A stretch of 35,406 nt of DNA. Origin: Photorhabdus noenieputensis. Lineage in GTDB: Bacteria > Pseudomonadota > Gammaproteobacteria > Enterobacterales > Enterobacteriaceae. Position 1 is the stretch's first letter. Every line of letters starts with the position of its first letter. The translations under genes and the position numbers were made by a program. Positions 18,179-26,442 of this stretch are shown piece after piece. The stretch lies in assembly GCF_018448935.1 (NCBI RefSeq), contig NZ_RCWC01000036.1, positions 26,457 to 61,862 of the forward strand, given 5' to 3'. The notes beneath the pieces were generated by a model. That model ran no database searches. It was not told the origin of the DNA and saw only the letters and a list, made by a program, of their open reading frames with translations.

Positions 18179-19021
18179 CTATTCTGGCACCACCCATTTA
18201 ACCAAAGTGTGACCAGTTCCTTCCGGCACCAGAACCTGATGTAACCACGGCAACACCGATTTCATCTGCTGTTCCAGTTTCCAAGGTGGGTTAATCACTA
18301 TCATGCCAGAGGCAGTCATACCTCGTTGATCGCTATCAGGCCGGACAGCCAACTCAATTTGTAGAATACGGCGAATGCCCGTTGCTTCCAGCTCTTTAAC
18401 CAGTCGTTTGATCTGCTGGCGTAATACCACTGGATACCACAGCGCATAAACACCGGTTGCAAAACGCTTATAACCTTCCTGAATTGCCTGTACAACCGCC
18501 TGATAATCCGATTTCAGTTCATAAGGTGGATCAATAAGAATGAACCCACGGCGACTCAGCGGTGGCAATTGTGATTTTAATTGCTGATAACCATCTTCAC
18601 GCACAACTCTGGCGCGGTTATCGCGGGAAAATTCATTACGTAATAAAGGAAAATCGCTCGGATGCAGTTCTGTCAGATTGAACTTATCATTCTGCCGTAA
18701 CAAATAGCGGGCAATTAAAGGCGATCCCGGATAGTAACGTAAGTTACCACTCTGATTCAGTGCAGCCACTGCACTCATATAAGCGTTCAATTCCTGCGGT
18801 AAATCCTCACGCTGCCAGACGCGGGCAATCCCTTCCAGATACTCACTGGTACGTTCAGCATGTTCACTGCTGAGTTGATAGCGACCCGCACCAGAATGCG
18901 TATCCAGATAGAGAAAAGGTTTTTCTTTTTCTTTAAGAGATTCAATGATTAAGCTTTGTACAGTGTGCTTGAGCACATCGGCATGATTACCAGCATGAAA
19001 ACTGTGGCGATAACTGAGCAT
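18179..19021 (-). CDS. rlmJ: 23S rRNA (adenine(2030)-N6)-methyltransferase
   Basis: 280 residues, the E. coli length. It methylates A2030 of 23S rRNA using S-adenosylmethionine. The N-terminus MLSYRHSFHAGNHADVLKH is characteristic, the SAM-binding region contains YLDTHSGAGRY, and the catalytic motif is IDPPYE with Asp164 (DPPY at 164-167). Adjacent to gor, as in E. coli, with the same orientation and a 110-bp gap. Confidence 0.96.
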   Translation of the reverse strand: MLSYRHSFHAGNHADVLKHTVQSLIIESLKEKEKPFLYLDTHSGAGRYQLSSEHAERTSEYLEGIARVWQREDLPQELNAYMSAVAALNQSGNLRYYPGSPLIARYLLRQNDKFNLTELHPSDFPLLRNEFSRDNRARVVREDGYQQLKSQLPPLSRRGFILIDPPYELKSDYQAVVQAIQEGYKRFATGVYALWYPVVLRQQIKRLVKELEATGIRRILQIELAVRPDSDQRGMTASGMIVINPPWKLEQQMKSVLPWLHQVLVPEGTGHTLVKWVVPE

Positions 19022-19215
19022 TAATTTCAGACCCCAGAGCAGAGAATAGGTTGATTGTCAGACGGAGTGCCTGACAACTAGAAACCCATCCCAGTAGATG
19101 AGACAGATAGTAAGGCTCTATTATAGCCCTATTAGTGATAAAAATGGCAGACTGCTGAACTTCCTCCTCTGCAAGCTCTGTTATATTAATTAAAATTTAG
19201 GATAAGTAGAAAATT

Positions 19216-19425
19216 ATGTCCGAATGCAATGCAATATTTAAGCAAGTGATGCTATCTATATTTTCACTGATCATCATAAGTAATACTTACGAATAGCCAA
19301 TAAGTAAAAGTTACGAATAGCCAATAAGTAAAAGTTACGAAATTAAAAAAGGCATTAAACGATCACTTAGATATACAAGCCCTTATGTTGATGTTTACCA
19401 AATCACTAATCAGAAACAGGGCTAA
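19216..19425 (+). pseudogene. Small frame interrupted by two in-frame TAG codons in a 24-bp repeat
   Basis: From ATG 19216 the frame reads MSECNAIFKQVMLSIFSLII..SNTYE, TAG, PISKSYE, TAG, PISKSYE, then IKKGIKRSLRYTSPYVDVYQ and a TAA at 19423. The first part has a short hydrophobic stretch that could be a signal or membrane segment. The repeat length of 24 keeps the frame through both TAGs. The ribosome site is weak (AGGA 13 bases upstream). No family recognised; probably a decayed gene. Confidence 0.35.
19287..19341. repeat. 24-bp tandem repeat, about 2.3 copies
   Basis: Unit TTACGAATAGCCAATAAGTA plus AAAG at 19287-19310 and 19311-19334, then a partial copy TTACGAA. The two full units are identical. 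Confidence 0.92.
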
Positions 19426-19629
19426 AAAATGTTAACGCCTACTATGAAAAAATAATCAAAAGGAAAGATAGCAAAAGTGATGCAAGAGTTATCTGAACAA
19501 TTAAGCAATATCGTTAAATAATACGTGTAAAAAATTAATAAGGAAAGGAAGAAAAAAATCAAAAAAAGCTGAAAAAGTTGAAGACAGTTATTAAAAATCT
19601 TCAACTTAAAATAAAGAAAAATTAAGCTT

Positions 19630-19662
19630 TTCAGCCAATGAAGAGATATTTCATTGGCTGAA
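19630..19662 (-). terminator. hcp terminator
   Basis: Perfect 12-bp stem TTCAGCCAATGA / TCATTGGCTGAA with a 9-base loop, 15 bases past the hcp stop. On the minus strand AAGCTTAATTTTTC follows. Strong hairpin, moderate T-run. Confidence 0.8.
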
Positions 19663-19677
19663 TGATTATATTACCTA

Positions 19678-20196
19678 TCAGGCAACAATAGGTGCACGCC
19701 AATCATCTGCGCCGGAAGTCCCTGCGGTTGTATGCTCCCAGTTAATCTTACGATAAGACAGAGAAACACGAACCAACTGAGTAAATTCAGCTTTTGTTGG
19801 GTCCTGGCAATGAGGCATATTGCAATCGATGTCGATAATAGTGGCATCTTCCAACTGCGTAGTGAAGAAATGCTCTTGTTTCCCTTCAACAGAAGTGCGA
19901 TACCACTTCAGTACTACACTCGTCAGCATTTCACCCGAAGCCAATGCGTTATAAAGCAATGGAACAGATTTATTTAATGCAACTGTAAAACGGAATGGTT
20001 TATGAGCACGCTGACCTGAAGGCTGACCTGATTGAGGATCAGTTGGAACGGTGACGACATGATCAAATGCTTGAACCAGCATTTCATCTTCGTGGCCTTG
20101 AACATAAATATTACCCACTGATTCAGCAGTGAATGAACCCGCAGTAATATTACCCTGTGTTTTTCCTGTGATGGAAATATAACATGGAGTTGGCAT
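19678..20196 (-). CDS. hcp: T6SS tube protein Hcp (TssD)
   Basis: 172 residues, same length as V. cholerae Hcp and very similar along its whole length: opens MPTPCYISITGKTQGNITAG, contains HEDEMLVQAFDHVVTVPTDP and GQPSGQRAHKPF, and ends GTSGADDWRAPI. It forms hexameric rings that stack into the inner tube ejected by the sheath. AAGGATA about 8 bases before the ATG. Divergent from the tssB operon across 930 bp, unlike V. cholerae, where hcp genes sit apart with vgrG. It has its own terminator, so it can be made in excess over the structural operon. Confidence 0.97.
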   Translation of the reverse strand: MPTPCYISITGKTQGNITAGSFTAESVGNIYVQGHEDEMLVQAFDHVVTVPTDPQSGQPSGQRAHKPFRFTVALNKSVPLLYNALASGEMLTSVVLKWYRTSVEGKQEHFFTTQLEDATIIDIDCNMPHCQDPTKAEFTQLVRVSLSYRKINWEHTTAGTSGADDWRAPIVA

Positions 20197-21128
20197 AAAA
20201 ATATCCTTTATAGAGATTGAGTCAACATTAAGGTAACGCTCATATTAATTTCAATAGTGATTATTTCCTCTTGGGAAAGATCACTTATAAATACACTGAA
20301 CGCTGAAACGAATAATAAATACCAACCAGCTCGTTTCAAAATAAAATCTAAATTGCAAAATTATCACTCCATCACCAACAAATAAAAATATTATAATCAA
20401 TGCCATTTTGAAAAATAACTTTACAATTTTATTAATTCACAGAATAATTAACTGTTCGCACTGATTTAATTTAAAAGCGGCATGACATATCTATATGAAA
20501 TAAAACATTTTTAACAATTCCCACCTAAATTATATTTTGGGCAATTAAAAATTGAGAGCTGGATCAAAAAATTCAGATTATTCACTTAGTTAATAACCAA
20601 GTTGATATTTTCAATATGAAATTAACTCCAAGATGTAAACAAAAATACATTTAGAAATACTTTGTTACACAATGAAACAAAAAATCATCAAATTCTCATA
20701 AATACAAAAAAACAGATGTTAATCAATAACTATATGGAGTTCTTTAACCAATAAACAGCTTAAGAAAACACCTAATTGTAACTTATTGCCAAATATCATA
20801 AAATCATCAAAATGCCGAATAGGGGGGTATATCTACATATATTTTAGCTTTACAATAAAAAAACAAAATGCGAAACTCCACTTTACAAAGCATTCTATAT
20901 TGATGCTACTGCTCGATGAGTAAGAATATTCTGAATTTCGTATTTATCTATATGCTCATAGAAAGTCAGCTTACTATCCAATTCAATGCAGTGAATCTCC
21001 CGTTTCTTAATCTGGGGGAATTTTATGTTCTCCGTCACATATAGGCAGGTATCAAGGGCAACTCTCTCATCAATATTGTTATCAGATAATTCCTAATTTC
21101 CTAATTGTATTACCCAAAGGATTTTAAC
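20197..21128. promoter_or_regulatory. hcp-tssB divergent control region
   Basis: 930 bp, very AT-rich with a G6 run (AGGGGGGT) near 20821. It must hold the promoters of hcp and of the tssB operon. I looked on both strands for sigma-54 promoters (TGGCAC-N5-TTGC) and saw none with the GG and GC elements intact. The AT-richness would suit H-NS silencing (inference). A coding-like remnant occupies 20895-21092. Confidence 0.55.
20895..21092 (-). pseudogene. Coding-like remnant of unknown protein upstream of tssB
   Basis: 65 consecutive open minus-strand codons in otherwise stop-rich AT DNA, including LDTCLYVTENIKFPQ, then IKKREIHCIELDSKLTFYEH and IDKYEIQNILTHRAVASI before a TAG. The only plausible start is GTG at 21038 (47 residues), with no ribosome site. 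Residue composition is that of a normal soluble protein. No family recognised. It may be the tail of a gene displaced when the T6SS cluster was placed here. Confidence 0.35.
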
Positions 21129-21626
21129 ATGAGTAAAAATAGTTCAGGTAGCGTAGCGCCAAAAGAAAGGATTAATATCAAATACGTTCCGAATACCGGT
21201 GATCAGGTAGCCGAAATTGAATTACCTCTCAACCTGCTTATCGTCGGTGACCTTAAAGGAACAAAAGAAGATATGCCAATTGAAGAACGGCAAGCTGTCT
21301 CTGTGCACAAAAATAACTTTAATGCCGTGATGAATGAAGCCAATATCAACCTCACTTTTAGTGTCCCCAATCGCCTCAAAGATAATAGCGGAGATGACCT
21401 GCCAATTAACCTAGAAATAAAATCACTCAATGATTTCTCACCCGATAACGTCGCGAAGAAAGTGCCTGAATTAAATAAACTTTTAGAGCTGCGTGAGGCA
21501 CTTGTCGCACTAAAAGGGCCATTAGGAAATATTCCTGCGTTCCGCACCCGCTTACAGGAATTATTGGGTGATGAGAAAGTCCGTGAACAACTTCTAAAAG
21601 AGCTTGAAATCGTCAATCAAAAGTAA
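21129..21626 (+). CDS. tssB: T6SS contractile sheath small subunit TssB (VipA)
   Basis: 165 residues from ATG 21129, which has AAAGGA at 7 bases; an upstream in-frame TTG lacks support. With TssC it builds the contractile sheath. Family features: an N-terminal KERINIKYVPNTGDQVAEIELP, LNLLIVGDLKG and FNAVMNEANINLTFSVPNRL in the first half, and a helical C-terminal part LELREALVALKGPLGNIPAF that packs against TssC. First gene of the operon; tssC follows after 23 bases. Confidence 0.96.
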   Translation: MSKNSSGSVAPKERINIKYVPNTGDQVAEIELPLNLLIVGDLKGTKEDMPIEERQAVSVHKNNFNAVMNEANINLTFSVPNRLKDNSGDDLPINLEIKSLNDFSPDNVAKKVPELNKLLELREALVALKGPLGNIPAFRTRLQELLGDEKVREQLLKELEIVNQK

Positions 21627-21649
21627 TTGACTAAAAAGGAGTTTTTAAC

Positions 21650-23128
21650 ATGTCCTTGCATGAAGAGAGCAGTACAACATTAACCCCAGGGTCCACTACC
21701 TCTTTGCTTGACGAGATTATGTCTCAGGCAAGAATGACACCGGAAAATGATGGTTACCATATCGCGAAACAGGGTGTTGCCGCTTTTATCAGCAGTATTT
21801 TGGATACCGGTGCTAGCGAAGAACCTGTCAACAAGCTTGTCGTTGATAGAATGATTGTTGAGCTTGATAAGACACTCAGCACTCAAGTTGATGAAATTAT
21901 GCATGCCAAAGCATTCCAAGAGCTGGAATCATCATGGCGTTCACTCAAATTGCTGGTTGATCGTACCGATTTCCGTGAAAACATCAAAATCAATATCATC
22001 CATGCGACCAAAGAAGAGTTACTGGAAGATTTCGAATTTTCGCCAGAAATCATCCAATCAGGCTTATACAAACATGTCTACTCAACAGGTTATGGTCAGT
22101 TTGGCGGCGAACCAGTTGCTGCGGTCATCGGTAACTATGCATTCAGCAGTAGCTCGCCTGATATCAAACTCATGCAATACGTCAGCGCGGTTGGTGCAAT
22201 GGCGCACGCACCATTCCTCTCTTCTGTGGCACCTGATTTCTTTGGTATCAGTAGCTTTACCGAGTTGCCAGCGATTAAGGATCTGAAATCTGTCTTCGAA
22301 GGCCCGGCACACACCAAATGGCGTTCGCTGCGCGAATCGGAAGATTCACGTTACCTCGGTCTGACAGCACCGCGCTTCTTGCTGCGTCTACCTTATTCAA
22401 CCGTCGAAAACCCAATTAAAAACTTTAACTATCAGGAAGATGTCAGCAAAGATCACGAACATTTCCTGTGGGGTAATACCGCTTATCTGCTGGCAACTTG
22501 TTTAACTGACAGCTTCGCCAAATATCGCTGGTGTCCGAACATTATCGGCCCACAAAGCGGGGGTACTGTTAGCGATCTACCGGTTCACCTGTTCGAAGCA
22601 ATGGGACAGATCCAAGCCAAGATCCCGACAGAAGTTTTGGTTACCGATCGTCGTGAATTCGAATTGGCGGAAGAGGGCTTTATCACTCTGACGATGCGTA
22701 AAGGCAGTGACAACGCTGCATTCTTCTCTGCCAACTCAGTCCAGAAGCCAAAAGTTTTCCCAAATACTCGCGAAGGGAAAATGGCTGAAACCAACTACAA
22801 ACTGGGTACTCAACTGCCCTATATGTTCATCATCAACCGCCTTGCACACTACATCAAAGTGTTACAGCGCGAGCAGATTGGTTCCTGGAAAGAGCGTCAG
22901 GATTTGGAACGTGAACTGAACACCTGGCTGAAACAGTACATTGCTGATCAGGAAAATCCACCAACGGATGTCCGTAGCCGTCGCCCTCTGCGTTCTGCCC
23001 AAATTCAGGTTTTGGATGTGGAAGGAGATCCAGGTTGGTATCAAGTGGCAATGCAAGTTCGCCCTCATTTTAAATATATGGGAGCCAGCTTTGAGTTGTC
23101 ACTAGTAGGCCGTCTGGATAAGGAGTAA
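21650..23128 (+). CDS. tssC: T6SS contractile sheath large subunit TssC (VipB)
   Basis: 492 residues, typical length. The N-terminal segment carries the ClpV-binding helix in this family (about residues 15-35, SLLDEIMSQARMTPENDGYH). The core has ELESSWRSLKLLVDRTDFRE and PVAAVIGNYAFSSSSPDIKL, and the C-terminal end GDPGWYQVAMQVRPHFKYMG with SFELSLVGRLDKE is nearly invariant. AAGGAG ribosome site with 8-base spacing. Forms heterodimers with TssB. Confidence 0.98.
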   Translation: MSLHEESSTTLTPGSTTSLLDEIMSQARMTPENDGYHIAKQGVAAFISSILDTGASEEPVNKLVVDRMIVELDKTLSTQVDEIMHAKAFQELESSWRSLKLLVDRTDFRENIKINIIHATKEELLEDFEFSPEIIQSGLYKHVYSTGYGQFGGEPVAAVIGNYAFSSSSPDIKLMQYVSAVGAMAHAPFLSSVAPDFFGISSFTELPAIKDLKSVFEGPAHTKWRSLRESEDSRYLGLTAPRFLLRLPYSTVENPIKNFNYQEDVSKDHEHFLWGNTAYLLATCLTDSFAKYRWCPNIIGPQSGGTVSDLPVHLFEAMGQIQAKIPTEVLVTDRREFELAEEGFITLTMRKGSDNAAFFSANSVQKPKVFPNTREGKMAETNYKLGTQLPYMFIINRLAHYIKVLQREQIGSWKERQDLERELNTWLKQYIADQENPPTDVRSRRPLRSAQIQVLDVEGDPGWYQVAMQVRPHFKYMGASFELSLVGRLDKE

Positions 23129-23134
23129 TGAGTC

Positions 23135-23575
23135 ATGGCTGCGCTGTACAGTTGGAATAGAGAAGGGTCTGCCAGCTTGTTCGAGCGTATTCAGGGGAAG
23201 AACTCCGGTTCTTCCCGCCAATCAAGAATGCGTGAACTGCTCAACTCCATAAAACGGCACCTGAATCATGTTCTTAATACTCATCCGGGTGCTTGTCAGA
23301 GTGCGGCTGATCTTGGCGTCATTGATCTCAATGACGCCACAACCACGGCAACTGACTTTAAACAGAGTATTGAGCAAGCAATAGTGCATTGCATCACAAA
23401 TTATGAACCAAGAATATCGTCAGTCACTGTCAATGCAATCCACGATGATAGTGATCCGCTGTTGTTACGTTTTCACATCAGCGCCCAAGTATCCCTAGAT
23501 GATATTCATGACGCTGTTGAATTTAACATTCAACTGGATAACAACCGGCGTTATTGCCTAGAGAGGACTCAATAA
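23135..23575 (+). CDS. tssE: T6SS baseplate protein TssE (gp25-like)
   Basis: 146 residues, homologous to phage T4 gp25, which starts sheath polymerisation on the baseplate. SLFERI in the first 20 residues, HLNHVLNTHPGACQSAADLG, and NYEPRISSVTV, which carries the conserved EPR motif of the gp25 fold. It starts 6 bases after tssC and ends 1 base before tssF, so it is tightly coupled. Confidence 0.95.
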   Translation: MAALYSWNREGSASLFERIQGKNSGSSRQSRMRELLNSIKRHLNHVLNTHPGACQSAADLGVIDLNDATTTATDFKQSIEQAIVHCITNYEPRISSVTVNAIHDDSDPLLLRFHISAQVSLDDIHDAVEFNIQLDNNRRYCLERTQ

Positions 23576-23576
23576 A

Positions 23577-25421
23577 ATGTCACTTGAAAAATATTTTAGA
23601 GAGGAACTGGATTACCTTAGACAATTGGGGCGACAAGCCGCAATTGAACATCCTCACCTCGCCTCATTTTTGTCTGAACAAGGCTCTGACCCGGATGTTG
23701 AGCGTCTGCTAGAAGGATTTGCCTTTCTTACGGGTAATTTGCGGGCAAAAATTGATGATCAATTCCCTGAACTGACTCATGGATTGCTGCACATGCTATG
23801 GCCAAATTACCTGCGGCCAACGCCTAGCATGACCATTATCCAATATACGCCTAATGACAGTGCCATCACAAAAGCTACGCAAATTCAGCGTGGAACTCAA
23901 ATCAAAAGCCGTCCACTGGCAGATGATAACGAAGATGATGAGGATGAAGATACTTACTTAAGCGATACCAATACTCAAAAAACAGGTCAAGGCAACCGCT
24001 GTACTTTCACTTTATGTCGCGATGTCTGGCTGTTTCCAATGTCCATCCGGGACATTTCTGTCAATAACAGTAACGAGCAAGGTGTCATCGGTCTAAATTT
24101 CACCTCAAAAACAGAGCTTACCTTACAGGAACTGCAACTTGATAAGCTGCGTTTTTATCTAAGCGGCGATGATTACAGCAGTACACAACTCTATTTCTGG
24201 CTTAGTTATTACCTTGAAGACGCAAAACTTGTCGTAGGCAATACCACGATTTCATTGCCGGATTTTGACTTCGTTCCAGTGGGTTTTAATCGGGAGGACG
24301 CCCTATTGCCTTACCCGAAAAATGCCTATATGGGTTATCGCGTCTTACAAGAGTATTTCTGTTTTTCCGAAGGTTTTTTGTTTTTCGATGTCACTGGCAT
24401 CCCTAAATTACCGGCAGATCTTAAAACCACAGATTTCACGCTGAATCTCTATTTCTCAGAAGCTCTGCCACCAGAAATCAAAATCCGTCAAGATACTTTT
24501 CGGTTACATTGCGTTCCGGCAATCAATCTCTTCCCAATGGATGGTGAAGTTATTCAGCTAAATGGCAGCCAATCTGAATATCCATTAAGAGCGAATTATA
24601 GCCATCCTGATCGCTACGATATTTTCTCTATTGATAAAGTAGAAAGCTGGCTAGTCGGGCCTGATGGTAAACCTAAACTAAGCCGCGATGGTAGACGATC
24701 TTATGTGCCATTCGAAAGTTTTCACCATCAAATCGAACATGAAAGCGAACTCAATACTCGCTATTTCCGTATCAGAATCAAGGAATCCCCATTTCGCAAA
24801 GGGCTTGAGCATTACATCTCTTTTGTCCGTGGTGATGAATCTCAACTTCTATTAAGTGAGGAAAATGTCTCTATTCGGCTGACGTGCACCAATCGCGAAC
24901 TGCCACTGCAACTCCGGGTAGGTGATATTGATTACCCTTTATCGGGAAACTCGTCATTTGCGACATTCCGCAACATAACCCGTCCATCCGTTCCACTCTA
25001 TCCATTGATGAGCGGTGAGTATCACTGGTCGCTTATTTCCAATATGTCGCTGAACTATATGACATTATTGGACAAAGATGCACTAAAGGCGGTACTAAGA
25101 ACTTACGATCTCCCCAGCCGATATAACCGGCAATCCTCACGCTCATCACAAAAACGGCTAGATGCAATTGAGCGGATTGAAACGAGGCAAATAGACCGAC
25201 TATTTAAAGGTCTCCCGGTACGTGGTTCGGAATCAACATTGTATATCCGGCAACAGGCTTTCTGTTCTGAAGGAGAGCTCTATATGTTCTGCAACATACT
25301 GTCACGCTTTTTTGCCTTATATGCCAGCGTTAACTCCTTCCACATGTTGAAGGTGATCAATTTAGATAATCAGGAATGTTATCAATGGCCGGAACAAACA
25401 GGTCAACATGCGTTGATGTAA
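23577..25421 (+). CDS. tssF: T6SS baseplate protein TssF (VasA)
   Basis: 614 residues, a baseplate wedge component. The N-terminus is diagnostic: YFREELDYLRQLGRQAA, HPHLASFLSEQGSDPDVERL, LEGFAFLTGNLRAKIDDQFP and ELTHGLLHMLWPNYLRPTPS. An acidic insert DDNEDDEDEDTYLSD at about residues 117-131 interrupts the family pattern. The C-terminus overlaps tssG by 37 bases from the start I prefer. Confidence 0.96.
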   Translation: MSLEKYFREELDYLRQLGRQAAIEHPHLASFLSEQGSDPDVERLLEGFAFLTGNLRAKIDDQFPELTHGLLHMLWPNYLRPTPSMTIIQYTPNDSAITKATQIQRGTQIKSRPLADDNEDDEDEDTYLSDTNTQKTGQGNRCTFTLCRDVWLFPMSIRDISVNNSNEQGVIGLNFTSKTELTLQELQLDKLRFYLSGDDYSSTQLYFWLSYYLEDAKLVVGNTTISLPDFDFVPVGFNREDALLPYPKNAYMGYRVLQEYFCFSEGFLFFDVTGIPKLPADLKTTDFTLNLYFSEALPPEIKIRQDTFRLHCVPAINLFPMDGEVIQLNGSQSEYPLRANYSHPDRYDIFSIDKVESWLVGPDGKPKLSRDGRRSYVPFESFHHQIEHESELNTRYFRIRIKESPFRKGLEHYISFVRGDESQLLLSEENVSIRLTCTNRELPLQLRVGDIDYPLSGNSSFATFRNITRPSVPLYPLMSGEYHWSLISNMSLNYMTLLDKDALKAVLRTYDLPSRYNRQSSRSSQKRLDAIERIETRQIDRLFKGLPVRGSESTLYIRQQAFCSEGELYMFCNILSRFFALYASVNSFHMLKVINLDNQECYQWPEQTGQHALM

Positions 25422-26437
25422 CGAGTGAAAACTCGCCACAAAATCAGATATTAGATGTGTCAAGGTATAACTTTCATCAATTGGTCGAATTGTTCAACCA
25501 ATTGGCGGTAGCGTGGGAAAAAACTGGGCAAACCAACCGTCCGGACCGTGAAGCAATTCAGTTTAAATCCAGCGCCAGCCTGGCTTTCCCAACCAGAGAT
25601 ATTGTCTCTGCGAAACGTTCTAAGGAGGGACGTTTCCAGGTGGAAGTCTCTTTTCTGGGGCTACATGGCAGCCAATCGCCTATGCCAGGTTATTACCTTG
25701 ATTCATTGGCATGGGAAGACGCCCAAGATGAAAATCGACTGACTAACTTCCTTAATATCTTCAATCACAGCTCTATTGTCATGCTCCATCAGATCTGGCG
25801 GAAATACCGTTATTACATCTGTTTTGACAAAAACGGACAAGACGATTTTTCTCAGCGTATGTTTGCTTTGGTGGGACTTGGCAGTAATGTGAACCGTTCT
25901 CATTTAAATATCAACCATAGCAAAATGCTGGCCTATGCCGGCTTATTAGCCAGCCCCGGTCGATCACCGGAAGTGATATGCAGCTTGGTTTCACACTGTT
26001 TTGATCTACCGGATGTTACGGTACACGGCTGGCAAATCAGAAAAATCGCTATCGAGCCATCACAACAAAACCGTTTGGGTGGAATGCTGAAAATAAGGGG
26101 ACAGAAACAAAAAGTTCAACAGTCTGTAATAGGAAAAAACTTTTTCCTCGGTTCATGGGTGAGAAGCTGTAATAGTAAATTTATTTTATGTATCAATAAT
26201 CTCTCTCGTGAACACTTCTTGTCATTTCTCCCAGACGGCAAAAATTTCCTGCCATTGGTAATGTTTCTCTGTTTTGTCCTGCGTGATCAGATGGCTTGGG
26301 ATCTGCGTCTTGGATTGGCCGAAAACCAAGCGGGCGGCATGGTACTTGGCACGAAATTAAACAATAACCTAGGGTGGACCAGCTTTCTTGGCGAGCCGGA
26401 AAAGAAACCCTTTATCACGATTTCAGTGAGTGGATAA
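25385..26437 (+). CDS. tssG: T6SS baseplate protein TssG (VasB)
   Basis: 350 residues from ATG 25385, chosen over ATG 25376 because AGGA lies 9 bases before it and almost touches the earlier one. TssG pairs with two TssF to form the wedge. Family elements: YNFHQLVELFNQLA, FKSSASLAFPTRDI, GLHGSQSPMPGYYLD and a conserved FLNIFNHS. The start lies inside tssF, implying translational coupling. Confidence 0.95.
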   Translation: MAGTNRSTCVDVTSENSPQNQILDVSRYNFHQLVELFNQLAVAWEKTGQTNRPDREAIQFKSSASLAFPTRDIVSAKRSKEGRFQVEVSFLGLHGSQSPMPGYYLDSLAWEDAQDENRLTNFLNIFNHSSIVMLHQIWRKYRYYICFDKNGQDDFSQRMFALVGLGSNVNRSHLNINHSKMLAYAGLLASPGRSPEVICSLVSHCFDLPDVTVHGWQIRKIAIEPSQQNRLGGMLKIRGQKQKVQQSVIGKNFFLGSWVRSCNSKFILCINNLSREHFLSFLPDGKNFLPLVMFLCFVLRDQMAWDLRLGLAENQAGGMVLGTKLNNNLGWTSFLGEPEKKPFITISVSG

Positions 26438-26442
26438 AGACG

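Larger units (their letters stand above)
19022..19677. other. AT-rich rlmJ-hcp junction with decayed frames
   Basis: About 650 bp separating the core block from the T6SS cluster. It contains a frame interrupted by a 24-bp repeat (19216-19425), further short coding-like pieces to about 19520, and the hcp terminator. One piece at 19431-19493 (VNAYYEKIIKRKDSKSDARV) faintly recalls the C-terminal region of IS110-type transposases, but the match is too weak to call an insertion sequence. Confidence 0.4.

Noticed and set aside
18121-18201. 26-residue hydrophobic peptide frame (MAKNIKQSRWFWLSLPLLKA...) between gor and rlmJ
   Set aside because: No ribosome site near the ATG, and it overlaps the 3' end of rlmJ on the other strand; chance is more likely.
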